This document shows, one piece after another, positions 36,808-47,850 of a stretch of DNA of 64,000 bases. The notes beneath the pieces are model-generated. The model worked only from the letters and a program-made list of their open reading frames with translations, had not been told where the DNA came from and ran no database searches. The first letter of the stretch is position 1; each line of letters starts with the position of its first letter. Location of the stretch: contig NW_025955006.1 in the NCBI RefSeq assembly GCF_022376445.1, positions 225,591 to 289,590 on the forward strand. The letters are read 5' to 3'. The position numbers and the translations under genes are program-made. The stretch comes from Fomitopsis serialis. Its lineage: Eukaryota > Basidiomycota > Agaricomycetes > Polyporales > Fomitopsidaceae.

Positions 36808-38726
36808 ATGAATTATCGGTGAGTGATGAGACCTCTCGCTGTTGATACAGGCGGATGACTGTTTGACATCAGCGGCGACATCCAACAGCGTCAGACAGGA
36901 GATACGAACACGATCTGCTTGTTTATTCACTATAAGGCCGAGAAAGCACGCCAGTTTAATGAATGGAAGGATGATTCGGTGCGGTACTTGGACGCGTTTG
37001 TCAATGAAGACCTCGAGGCGCTTGGCTTTCCCCCTTGTCACACGTGTGGATGTACATGGCGCTCCGCAGTTATGAGGTGTATGTGGAACGCCAAAGAACA
37101 CGGTGTGAGTTTTGCGGCTTCGGTTCGTCCTTGATAATGGTTGGAACTTGACGGCTTACCGTTTCTTTAGATCTTGGAGGAGGAAATGTCATCGGCGTTC
37201 CAGGCCGTACGCTTCACCCCGGCGTCGTTGGCGGACCGTTCCATGTGAGTGAGTTCTAATACTGTACATAGGGGGCGACGTTCAAGCGCATATTTAACAG
37301 GTCGCTAATAAGCCTGAGTATCAAGTGAGCACATCTGCCTAACTGCTTGATCTGTCCATAACATAATAACTTAGTGGTGGACGCCTTCACATCCCTGCTC
37401 CAGGCATGAAGGCTCCGGCCGACACCCTCCCTTCATCAGCACAATTCCACAATCAGTCAGCGTACTTTCCTGAAAGCGGCAAGGCTCCAAGAGCCCCGAG
37501 GTCGATCGCTCTCGCAAGAGCAGCTGCATCTCCAATTTCCCGCCCAACTCGACAAGGTGAGCTAGCCTCCAAGACACGTTTCTATACATAGTTACTCAAT
37601 TCTTGACTCGCACACATTTCGGGCTTTGCATCGCTATTAGACACGTATGGCTCAACAATGCCTCGGAAGTTCACGAACAAGTACCCAGTGTCTGCTGCAT
37701 CCCGTAACAACGCCAGAACTCCGTCTGTCTCGTTTAGTCCATGCTCAACCCCCGAGCCCACCCCACCCAATTCGACGCTCGCCTCGGCAATGCCCTCGTC
37801 ACACGGAGGCGGCACTCCGACACAACCGGCGAAGAGGACGGTTCCACCCGCATATACCCAGCAATCGCAAGTTGTGAGTGCGCGGCGACCATCAGAATCA
37901 TCAAGCACTGCAGCACACGCAAAGTCGGACATTCAGTCTCAGGGAGCGACTCTAGCACAGATGGACGTGGACGTACCACAATCTGTACCGCCTTCCTCCG
38001 TACGGCGTCCGGCTTACGTGGTCCCCATTTCTCCGGCAACAATGCCTGCCAAGCAGACGCATACATCCACCAAAATTAAAGTCGAGGAGAAGGATCATGG
38101 TTCCGCTCTCCATCAGCCACCCACCGTCTCTACTCAGCCAACTCATCCGACTTCTACTAGCCACGCAATTACGACCCCGCCATCCTTGTCTGCGCATGTC
38201 GCGAAGACAAGGTCACAGTCTGCTAACACCGCATCCGACCCGACACCGGATGCGAGTGCGATGGCAGGCCTGACGCGGTCGCTCGAAGATGTCGGACGAG
38301 AGATCACCACTCTGGCCGCACGCGAGAAGGTGGTGGTGCAGCGACTAGCACACTATGGCGTGCGCCCCCCTCCCGATCCCTCGGTGGTATCTTTCCGGGA
38401 GGTCGTCGAGGAGCGCAAGGCGACGCAGGACGAGATCTCCGGTAGGTGTCTCTCAGACCACACCAATGGCGTCGCTAACACAAAGCACGGAAGCACTTCG
38501 CGCTCAGCTGGAAGCAGAGGCAGAAGCACGCCGCGCCGCGGAGTCCGCACTTCAGGCGGAGCGGCGGCGGCGCGAGCTCGCGGAGGGCGCGCTCATGGAC
38601 GTGCGCCGCGAATGCACCGCCCCGTTCGTCGTCCCCGCGCTTATGGACGCGTTCCTCGACATGTCACGCTTGACGGGAGAGCTATTCGCCAGCAGCGTGG
38701 AATATCGAACGGGTCGAGGCCGATAG
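36808..38726 (+). CDS. Coiled-coil protein with disordered centre, paralogue E
   Basis: Model: join(36808..36818,36873..37104,37171..37244,37301..37324,37375..37556,37641..38445,38486..38726), 522 residues, all phases consistent. An N-terminal domain of about 80 residues (HYKAEKARQFNEWKDDSVRY, LDAFVNEDLEALGF, CTWRSAVMRCMWNAKEHG) is shared with the genes at 41.6 kb (+) and 41.35 kb (-). The middle is Ser/Thr/Pro-rich and contains a SUMO-type motif (IKVEEKD, codons at 38075-38095). The C-terminus has heptad-like helices (SLEDVGREITTLAAREKVVV, then AQLEAEAEARRAAESALQAE). Function unknown; disordered linker plus coiled coil suggests a nuclear scaffold. The 11-nt first exon and 24-nt fourth exon are very small but phase-correct. 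The 40-nt last intron is short and the least certain border. Confidence 0.7.
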
Positions 38727-39301
38727 TGGACATAAAAGTGTGGTATATATTGGTATGTATTTGCGTGGTTCATACGCTACGATTTCGGACTTTGTTTCAA
38801 TGTACACGATCGAGCCAATGGTGGATGTCAACTGGAGCCCTCACAAATCCCACACGTTTCTGAAGACACGATAGGTTGCGCGCACAAGTACAATGACAAC
38901 AATGAACACAAAACTAGGCTGTGGCGAAGTGCGATACCAGGGATCCTCTAGATTGTATACAACTCTGTGGCTGGCCTGCGCAACCGTCGCAATGCCCATA
39001 TATACTCGCTGAACCTCTTAACCTCGAGCCTAGCCCTCTTCCGGGGCGTTTTCACTGAAACCACATGTCCATCGAACATTCAGCTTTCCGAACTGGACGA
39101 CTCAGGTAACTGGTCACCGTCACCATCCTCCTCTCAGTCCTCCATCGTAGGTCGTGCCCGTCCCGCCCTCCCTGTCCTGGACCCAAAGTTGTGCCCCGCG
39201 CTGTGGTTCTGGCTGGAGTCACTTCTAAGGACTCTGAAACTCTGCGTGAACCGCGGGCGGGTCGTGCTACCTTCTGAGGAACGACTTCGTAATCACGCCG
39301 G

Positions 39302-41353
39302 TCAGGCCGCCAAGGTCTGCTCGTGGAAGCCCAGCCGCGGGGAGATGACCTCTTCGTAGCAGAGCGTCCCTTCACAAGAGACAGAGTTTGCGCCCCTCTG
39401 GCCCCGGGCCTTTGCGCCCCCAACAAGTAGCACTCGTCCATCCGTCCTGCGCTTCCCCGCACTTCCAGTTGAGTCCACGCTAGCCACAGGTGCTGGCCTC
39501 CGCCCGCCGACCCGCAAAGCTCGCAAGGCCACCTCCACATCGGTGGCGAGGGCAGCGACGGTAGCAGCGACGATTGCCATCGTGCGCGCCTTGGCGGCCT
39601 GGATTTTTGCCTCCACGGGCACGCGGGTGCCTGATCCTCTTGCCCTTGGGTGTTGAGTCGATGGAAGCCGCCGGCACTGAGTCGGACTGTTGTCCTTGCG
39701 GTTGCTGTTTTTGTGGGTTTGCGGCAATGTCTACCTGCATCAAGGACGATGTATCCGGGAGGCAGTTTGTGCAATTTTGAGGCGTCGTCAGCGCACCATC
39801 GTCAACTTCAAGCTTGACCAGCACAGACCCTGAATTCTCCGGGGAAAGAATGTCACCACGGCCAGAATGAGAAGAGACGCGGACGTTTGTTGGCGCTGAG
39901 GCTGGTGGTCGAACTTGCTGCACCGGGGACCGCTTCCTCTTGAAGTTTACCGTCGGCAACTCGAGGGTTGTATGGATTGAAGCTAAAGCCTGAGGATGTA
40001 AGGCAGGGTGAGAGCCCCGAGCGTCCACTTTCGCATCTGTTGACGCGCTGATCTGCGCGGTACGCTCGGCGCTGTTCACTTGGAGAGGGTCGGAGAGTAC
40101 AGTACGGGAGCAGAGGGTCTCGAGGTCGCAGTCGTCGAACCGGGGGCCGCCGCGGTACGTCCAGGGGGTGAACTCAGATTCGCGCCATTCGAGTCGGTGA
40201 GCGGGGTGCCTTTCGTGCCGGTATCGCTACGGATTTGTGCGGGGTCTCTGTGGCACGGCAGCTGGCGGATGGTCTGCCAAAGACAGCGCTGGACTGTTCA
40301 GTCTTCCCAGTCAGCCCCTCCAGGCCGATCAGTTCCTTGTTCTCCGAGCCCCAGGTCCGAAGGGTGCTGCCCCAGTGGTGCCGATGCCGACCGCTTCCGG
40401 AGACCAATTAGCGACGTCGGAGATCCTGCCGTAGTGACCCCAGCCGTGACCTCGCCAAGAGACTCGGGTGCGAAGACTACGTCTTTGCGTGCGAGACCAC
40501 TGGAAGAGGACCAATCTTTCTCCTGCGTCGTCAGAGCCAGAGCCAGAGGTGGGTCATGAATCAAGCAGCTGATTGTAGGTGCCCGTGTGTCCACGCTGTT
40601 GCGGAGAGGTGACCTGCCAGATAGTGATTCTTGCGTCACTCCGTCTCTAGCTAGATCGAGAGGACGAGAAAATACGAAGAGTGGCCATAGGTTGTTGAAG
40701 GACGCTGTAGGAGGGTCGCAGACTCGAACTTCAGGTGACCGAGGCTCGGGCTTGCTGCCCGAGGCTTGTAGGACAATTTCCTCGAGTACTTGGTGAGTGG
40801 AGGCACAAGCAGGCTGGAATGTGAGCGCCGGTGAGAAGCCGGGCCTTGCGACAGAAGGCATCCGCTCAGCGGGGTCACGCAGCTGGAGGGCTGAACGGCG
40901 ATCCAGACGCAGGGCAGGCGACGCCTCGAGTCTCGTAATGCGGCTGATAGCGAGAATCCATGTCAGTGTCGCCTCCATTTTTAATTGCATGTGAGCACGT
41001 ACAGATCATTTACTGCGATGTCCAGGTTGAGACATCGTCAGTGCTGGTCGCGAGCAGCATGCGACTCCTCTGACCTGGAGTGATCAGAGTTCAATATGCT
41101 ATTTGAGTCGACAGATCGCAGTTCAACGTACCGGGAGTACGTCTAGAGGACCTCCGCTCCGGGACCATACGGAGCACACTTCAGCTGCACGAGGTACAAG
41201 GAAGGTCGCGTCAGGCATAGCCATGTTCAGTTGCTTCAGGTCATTCAGCACGAAGAGGTCGAGGGCGTCGCAATTCGCGGCGTCGACTCGCGCGAGGAAG
41301 TTGGCTTTGGAGCCGCCGTAGAAAATTCGCACTCCTAGTTCCTGTTCCAACAT
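39302..41353 (-). pseudogene. Paralogue G: N-terminal domain plus RARGGKK block, frameshifted
   Basis: From ATG 41353 the minus strand encodes MLEQELGVRIFYGGSKANFL and DALDLFVLNDLKQLNM, matching the N-terminal domain of paralogues E and F. A splice donor (GTACGTTG) follows near 41126. Further coding text runs 40990-40298 and 40079-39620, Ser/Pro-rich with a nuclear-type KRKRS and a psi-K-x-E motif (VKLEVDD, near 39797-39815). The basic block IRHPRARGGK is followed by loss of frame inside AAAAA (plus-strand T run 39604-39608). The family sequence IQAAKAR resumes in the next frame and continues to a stop at 39302. One missing A explains the break. It is either a recent pseudogene or a consensus error; several intron borders are unresolved. 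Confidence 0.6.
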
Positions 41354-41615
41354 TGCGGCGGTCTCGGGATATGATGGGAAAGTAGCGACAGCTGACTATC
41401 AATGGCAGAGTATGCTCCAATCTCCTGAGAGAGAAGATGGAGGGAGGCTACTCGCAACTCGGTGACTCGGAGGTGGTCGCCAGACGCGATCACGTGAGCC
41501 GGTGTGCGCGCGCTCGGCGCTGGCAGCAGCCAGCTGGCTCGTACTTCGTACTGTCGTCTCCCTACATCCCGGACGGTGGGATAATGCGCTGTATGCTTTT
41601 CAGCACCAAGCTAGC

Positions 41616-44022
41616 ATGAATCACTACACCTTGGACATCAGTTACTGCGGAGAGAAGGCGAGACAGGCTGCCTTGCACAAGTCCGCGAACAGCGTTGAAC
41701 GTTTTGTCGACCGCGATCTCCAGAGCCTTGGAGTCCCTCACAAGGTTGGCGTGGTAAGCTTTTGGCGAGGAAGAATACCGGTAGCGAGATGCACATGGGA
41801 TACCGTGGATCGTAGTCATGACGATGTATTGGTATGTCCCGTTTCTCCAAACGATGTTCAAGTTGCCAGGGCCTTCACTAAATTATGTGTAGCGGCGAGC
41901 CGTCGAACCGTTTCTGCCAAACATATGGCGTACATGGGAAGAGCACGGGGAAACAGATCGCAGGCTGCGCGAACTAGACATGTGAGTGCAGCCAGCGTAT
42001 CGGCCGTGAGCACGTCCTCAGGCGAATCATGCAGCTCGGAGGCTACCGCTCATATACAGTGTGTTCCTTTGCTTGATTTTGCTACAATTCCTGATATGCA
42101 GCGTAGGGAAGGGGGTGGACCTAATTCTAGGGTTCCTGAAGCTGCCGTGAGCCCTCTCGCGCGTGCGCCGTCCCCTCCTCCGCGTCGCCGGTCCTCTAAG
42201 CGGCCCCGTTCGCCTGACTGCCGACCCGCCGACCCTCAGCAGAAGCGGTCTCGCCCGCAAGCATCTGTCCCCGTGAGAGGATCTGTGCCTGTGACTGAAA
42301 ATGATCCTCCGATTGCTGGGCCGTCAAGGATCGTCGCGCAGGGACACATGGATGATGATGATCGCCGAAGTAACGGAGCATTCGATCCTCGAGTGCGTTT
42401 CATGGCTCCGTAGTCGCCTTCATGCCATCTGACCTGGCGTGCGTCGCTCGCGCTGTGACAGGCTCCCGATGCCGTCCTATCTGCGATTGTAAACACCGCT
42501 CTCATCACCATCAAGGAGGAACCCATGGACAATGATGCTCAAGCTCTCCTGAACGCAGACTCTACAAACCCGGAGGAGAACGACCAGCAGGCCCAGGATC
42601 CGGCGGCATCTCAGACACACGTGGAAAGCAGTACGGCTGGCAACGGCGTCGGCGCGAAGCCCGGGCTGGTGGACACGCTCAGGAGTGCCCTCACCGCGGC
42701 GGTCACCGTGCAGGCGCGGGAGGCGCAACTTGAGGCAGACGTCGCATTGTACAGAAACCAAGCGGAGCGGTTGGCGACCCGCGAACGTGAGTTCCGTGAG
42801 AAGGAGAGCGCGTTCAGCGAGCGGGAGAACGGTGGGGCCCTGTCTCGATTGCCTTCGCGAACGAGTGCTGTTTTGCTGATCTACGTCGCTGAGCAGGCTT
42901 CCAGGTGCAGGCGGCGCGGAAGGACGCGGAGCTGGCGGAAGCGCGGTATCAATGGGCGCAGGAGCGTATCCGGGTACTCGAGACGAACACAGAGAAGGAA
43001 CGGGTCGCGCGTGAGATGCGCGAGGTGCAGGCACTGCTCGAGCAGGAGAAGATGAAGCGAGCGCAGGGCGAGGATGCAGGGCGGGCTGCACAGGAAACCA
43101 TTGCTTGTGAGTGGGTATGCGACAGTGGAGCTGAGTGCCAGCTGACGGGTACCTGGACAAGCCCTGCGAGCAGAACGAGATCGGCTTCAGACAGAGTTGC
43201 AGACGGCTCGCGATGCTGTTGCCTGTACGCGCTATCCGTCTTTCAACGCTCTATCGCGGACTCACTCGCCCCTTTCATAGCGGTGCAGGCACAATGGCAT
43301 TCGGCGCATGAGCGAGAGCTCAAGGCCGAAATCGACAAGCGAGAGCGTGCAGAGCGAGTGGCGCTGGGTGAGTACCAATAATCATATTTGACTGCACCCC
43401 GCATATGCTAATTGCACAACGCATTCTGACAGAGCTCGGCAAGAAGCTAGTAAGGCTGCAAGTGGACATGCGGAGTCAGAACACTGGTGCGGCACTCGCG
43501 TCCGCGTATCCTCTATTCGTCCACTGACGATACACCCGATAGCCCTCCGTGAGCAGGTTGAGACGCTGACGAAGGAACTGGAGGGCGAGCGCGCTGAGTG
43601 CTCAGCTAGGCGAGAACAGCTGGTGATGGAGGTTTCATGTGGGTATCAGTCGTCACTGCGTATCTTACGGCAGACTATACTAACATAATATCCACTGGCA
43701 TAAGCGTTGCGAGTGCAGTTGAAAGCTGCCAATGAGGATAAGACTATGGGTGCGCACTGTGCTGTCATATGCTGCGGAGCTGTATCAACGAGTCGCGTCC
43801 CCTTCCACATAGCTCCGAGAGATTTCCGCGGAGGTGAAAACACCCCAGGCAAAGACGCTTGGTGAGTAGCAATCACTTCTCGTAAGTACGATGCTCGGAG
43901 GCTTACCGACCTTTCGAACTGAAGGTCTCGAGACGCAGCTGCGCGTCGAGCGGACTGCACCCGGGGAAGCAGAAGGATGGTGTATCGACGCGATGACCGC
44001 CGAGGCTGAGGCTGAGCGCTGA
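41616..44022 (+). CDS. Coiled-coil protein built of phase-1 mini-exons, paralogue F
   Basis: Model: join(41616..41831,41893..41981,42107..42392,42462..42831,42897..43106,43162..43224,43281..43367,43433..43486,43543..43638,43705..43749,43820..43861,43925..44022), 551 residues. N-terminal domain as in paralogue E (SYCGEKARQAALHKSANSVE, RFVDRDLQSLG, RRAVEPFLPNIWRTWEEHG). Basic, Pro-rich centre with likely nuclear signals (RRRSSKRPRSPD, QQKRSRPQ) and a SUMO-type motif (IKEEPMDND, 42510 onward). The rest is coiled coil (LRAERDRLQTELQTARDAV, LREQVETLTKELEGERAEC). Eight consecutive exon junctions from 42831 onward are all phase 1. Function unknown; self-association through the coiled coil is likely. 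Least certain are the short intron-free reading at 41756-41800 and the acceptor before 43820. Confidence 0.7.
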
Positions 44023-44783
44023 GCGCGTGCGTCGTGAGCGAGTTGGGCGCTGTCGGGTTGGACCAGTGTCCCGGTGACGGTTGAGGTACATGCCAGTGCT
44101 GCTATTGCCGTGACAATATACACGTTGTGTTGTTTTGGGCCTGAGGTTGCGACACTTGCACTCGTGAAATTGCAGATACCCGCTGGGATGTCAATGGTGG
44201 TCACCCACTGCACGTCCAGGTTGTACTTCAGTGGTGATTACTGAGTTTGGTTGCCTCATCATCGGCATAACCTTCTAGCGGCTTAGCCAAGGGCTCCAGA
44301 GTTCGAGCGACCAAGCCTTACGCGCATGGATTTGCACAAGATGTGCATTGCAATAGTATCATGGGCGTAGTACAAGACAGAGAGAACCTAGTAGAGTCAG
44401 ATGAGTGGGCAACGCGTAGCCATCTGAATCTGAGGTACAAGTGCCAGTATAAAGGGGGAGTGTCTATCTGTGGGTCACCTTCCTATCGCCTACGGCCACG
44501 ATGCGGGTCATTCAAGACCTCCCAATACGATTTCTGAAATCATGAATAGAGACTGTCCCTATACGCGGACACGACGACTTCTCTCGGGGTATCTTGGACG
44601 CATGGCGCCTGTCGTGATGGAGCTGCGAGCCCGTGCGAGGAGCCCGGGGCGAGGTTTGGGTGAGGTCTCGCAGTCTCGCGCCCACAATACAGTGTCTTGC
44701 TCTGCGCCGTTGAACGTAGATTCGGCTATAGCTAAGTGAGACGGGCAATCGGTGCTTCGGATAAGCTGACGACTCACGCCTTG
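44023..44783. other. Intergenic region between convergent genes
   Basis: Carries the 3' flanks of paralogue F (+) and the F-box gene (-). No supported gene; short frames overlap on both strands. Confidence 0.4.
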
Positions 44784-46630
44784 TCAGATATAAATATCTT
44801 TATAAGAAACGCGGAGTAGACCACGGTCGGCCCACGGGCTGAGGAGGGTGTTGAACGAAGCAGAGAGATTGTTGATGATGCCATCCTTCTCCACCCGGTC
44901 ACAACCCTTTGGGGGGTTGAGAGTCAATTGCAACTCGACTTCAAGTAGTGCCTCAAAACAGGGGCGACGCATGACGTCGTGCAGACCCTTCAACTTCAAG
45001 TTTGCCCTAGGCCTGTCTAGAGATCTGTAGAGGCCCGGCGTCCCGGCGGCGATTAAACTGATCGTGATCTGCTTCAGCTGATGGGACTGCGCAGTGGAGA
45101 GCGTGGGGTGTAATGCTTCTGCGATTGTAGGCAGGAAGCCATATGACTGGTACTTCTCGTCGCGGAAACCTATCTTGAAGTGCAAGAATTCCAATGCAGT
45201 GTTGTGCTCTAGATTATTCGTTACTACGACATGCATGATCGTCAGATGCGTGATGCAACGCAGAGGAAATATGTGACAGACCAAGGCTTGATATACAGAC
45301 ACGAGTGAGGAATTGTCCAGCTGCTCTGAGGAGTCCGTCTATGTCAACGTTGTTCTTAACCAGTGAGGACTCTTCGCAATCCAGCTCGTGACGCTTGAGG
45401 CTATTGTCCGGTCTGCTGAAGGGTTTACCGCAGTACTTGCTCTGGACAGGGCCACCAGTATGCTTAAAGTGGACCTTTGAGATGTGCCGCGCCAATTGGT
45501 AGGCGGATAGGGTCAGGCCACACTTGACTATGCCATCATTCCAGTGGCACCGAAAGAGATCTCGGCCGTCAGACTGACGCAGGGCCACACGATGATGCTT
45601 CTGGAGATGATGCATGACGACAAAACTGCTAGTGTCGTCGAGGGAAGTCCTGCAGTTCATGTACCGGCAAAAAGTTGAAAGCGGGCTAGAATCACGATCG
45701 TCATTTCTTACACTACAGTAGCATACACGAGTTGAAGGAAAAGACATACTGAGAGCCTGAGGATCTTCGAGCGCTAGGGTCAGGGAGAGACTCGAAGTGA
45801 CGTAGGCTTGCACAGATGCCTGAGCGTTCGAGCCAGTCAATGATGACATCGAATGTAGACTTCGAGCGATGGTCGTCAAAATCGATGCCGAGCCGTTGAA
45901 GCTGAACTCGAGTGTGTGACCTGGACTGAAATCGTCGAACATCCGCGTCGCTCGCAGATTTCAGCAGAACGAATTCGCCGCCACGCAATGTGATGTCTTC
46001 GAGGTTGGGGGAAGCGGAGATAAGCCGCTGTAGCTCGGAGATGCTGTGAAATTGGAACCTGGACAAATGCAGCGTCTTCAAGGCCTTGAACCTGGACAAA
46101 GTACTGAAGAACGATGTCGGCATGGCAGCATGTACTAAGCCCCCATCGATCCGCAGGCTCTGCATGCCAGGCATTGCAGCGCAGAAAACGGGCGGTAGTG
46201 CATGGAGGAAGCGGTCACGGCCATATGGGTGCCCCGCCAAGGGGCCGGCGGGAAAGTAGCCGTCGGAGATGACGAGACAACGCGTGGCCGCGAGCCATCC
46301 TTTGACGCGTGCAGATGTGCGTAACTGCTCCGTCAACATAGTGAAGCTCTTTCGGCTGCGAAGTTCGACAGTGGAATAAAGGAGTTTGGTGGCGAGTTTG
46401 TGCCATGTCCAGCAGACCAACGCAGTGGTAGGCAGCGCGAGATATGTCGTCCAAGCGATAATTTCACTGACAGTTTCGACTGGGATGCGACGAGCGAGTG
46501 CGAGTGGCAGGGCGCTAGTCAACAGGAGGTGACCACTCGCATGTAGAGTCTGGGGGACCTAGTATGCGCACGCGTCAGACGGTGTCAGGCAATATGTACA
46601 TCAGACACGCACCTGCGAGGAATCTTCCAT
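44784..46630 (-). CDS. F-box protein of the agaricomycete LRR type, with a C2H2 zinc-finger segment between its halves
   Basis: A very short first exon (46613..46630, MEDSSQ) joins in phase to 45750..46558, which encodes the F-box (RRIPVETVSEIIAWTTYLAL, TTALVCWTWHKLATKLLYST) and leucine-rich text (RFKALKTLHLSRFQFHSISE, SASPNLEDITLRGGE). The C-terminal half (about 45320-44784) resumes with QLDNSSLVSVYQALV and FPLRCITHLTIMHVVV and ends VSYKDIYI. Between them, on the same strand, 45712-45330 encodes C2H2-like fingers (FCRYMNCRTSLDDTS, FRCHWNDG, YQLARHISKVHF, YCGKPFSRPDNSLKRHELDC). Joining the two F-box exons directly is out of phase, whereas including the finger segment through two 37-nt introns is in phase. 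The gene may therefore be a true F-box/zinc-finger fusion or an interrupted gene. Confidence 0.65.
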
Positions 46631-47850
46631 CACCGTCAGTCGGGATAGACTATGTGAAGGCGGTTAGACGAAACAGTATGAGGAACGAACAGGACAAGGA
46701 CGACGGGGAGCGGAGGAACAGGACGATGTCAGGATAGAGGAGGACTGAGGCTAGATAAGGACGGGAAGAAGATAAGGACGGGAAGAAGATAAGGATGGGA
46801 GGAAGGTCCCGCACGAGGCAGACGCATGTCAAGAGACAGGTTCATTAGTGCAATAATGCACAGCCAGCCTGGATCTAGCCGCATGCTCACCACCAGCTGC
46901 AGCGTCGGACAAGCTCAAGCTATTCACTGCAAACAGGTATGGGCCCTGTCTATGTCATCGGCCACACGCCGGAACTACTCACCTACACGTTTCCAAGTTC
47001 AAGTTTGCGCCCATCTCTCCAACGGCAAGAGAGAGAGCCTGGAATCCTTCACCCGTCCTCCAAAGCTTCACTCGCCGTCAATACCGTGACGGGTAAAGTC
47101 ATACAGTTAGTGTACATGCGTATCACGAGTAACCGAATACCTGTGCGACGTAGTTTCTGTCAAGCCTCTCCGCAACCTACCCTCGAGCTAGTCTCCCGGG
47201 CCCTAAACACGACCTTGAGTGGGGAGGGCGGTCGTGTATGGCCCTCGAGCTCTTTCCGCCGAAGGCCAAAATATGAATTATGAGCACTGGTGTCGTTGCG
47301 ATGGGCGACTCCCCACTAGTGGCGACGCACCTTGGGCGACCTCTGTTAACTCTGCACGACGCCCAGTCCCAGCGCGAGATATGTGTCTACGTCAAGGCGC
47401 GCCGAACGACACGGCATGACGGCGAGCAGGAACACGCGTCGGTGTGCAGAGCACGAAATACCACGTGAGGAGGCGGCTTGTTCCGAACCTAAGTAAGGCA
47501 GTCAGAAATTTGAAAGTCGAAGTCCGAATCCTCCTCCTCCTCCTCGTCGCGCAGTCCGATGTGTTTTCTCGATGATGACAGGGCATCTTGGCCACACCGC
47601 CCGTAAGTTAACTTATCTCTGCACCAGGCTCTTCGACCTGGTGGCCGGATTTCGACGTTTTGGACCATTCTCTTTTCTTTCGCTGCGGCAGGGGATGAGA
47701 CCTTGCGATCTGGTGGCTCTCCGCGCCGGTTTGGACACTTTGTGCATTACATGCAAGATGAACCTTACGGGCTTTTCTTTCACGGCAGCAGAGGATGAGC
47801 GAAGCCTGTGGTCCAAGTAACAGATGTCACGCTCTCGTCGTCCCATTAAT
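46631..47850. other. Upstream region of the F-box gene, no supported gene
   Basis: Contains a purine-rich 17-bp tandem repeat (GATAAGGACGGGAAGAA, nearly three copies, about 46757-46805). It also contains a strong hairpin at 47198-47254 whose arms carry ACACGACC and GGTCGTGT. No gene could be supported. Confidence 0.45.
46757..46805. repeat. Short tandem repeat, 17-bp unit
   Basis: GATAAGGACGGGAAGAA occurs twice exactly and a third time partly, with one change (GATAAGGATGGGA). Confidence 0.85.

Noticed and set aside
39052..39774. 240-codon minus-strand frame overlapping gene G
   Set aside because: It is the wrong frame of the family block; the family sequence IQAAKAR and RARGGKK are read in the other two frames.
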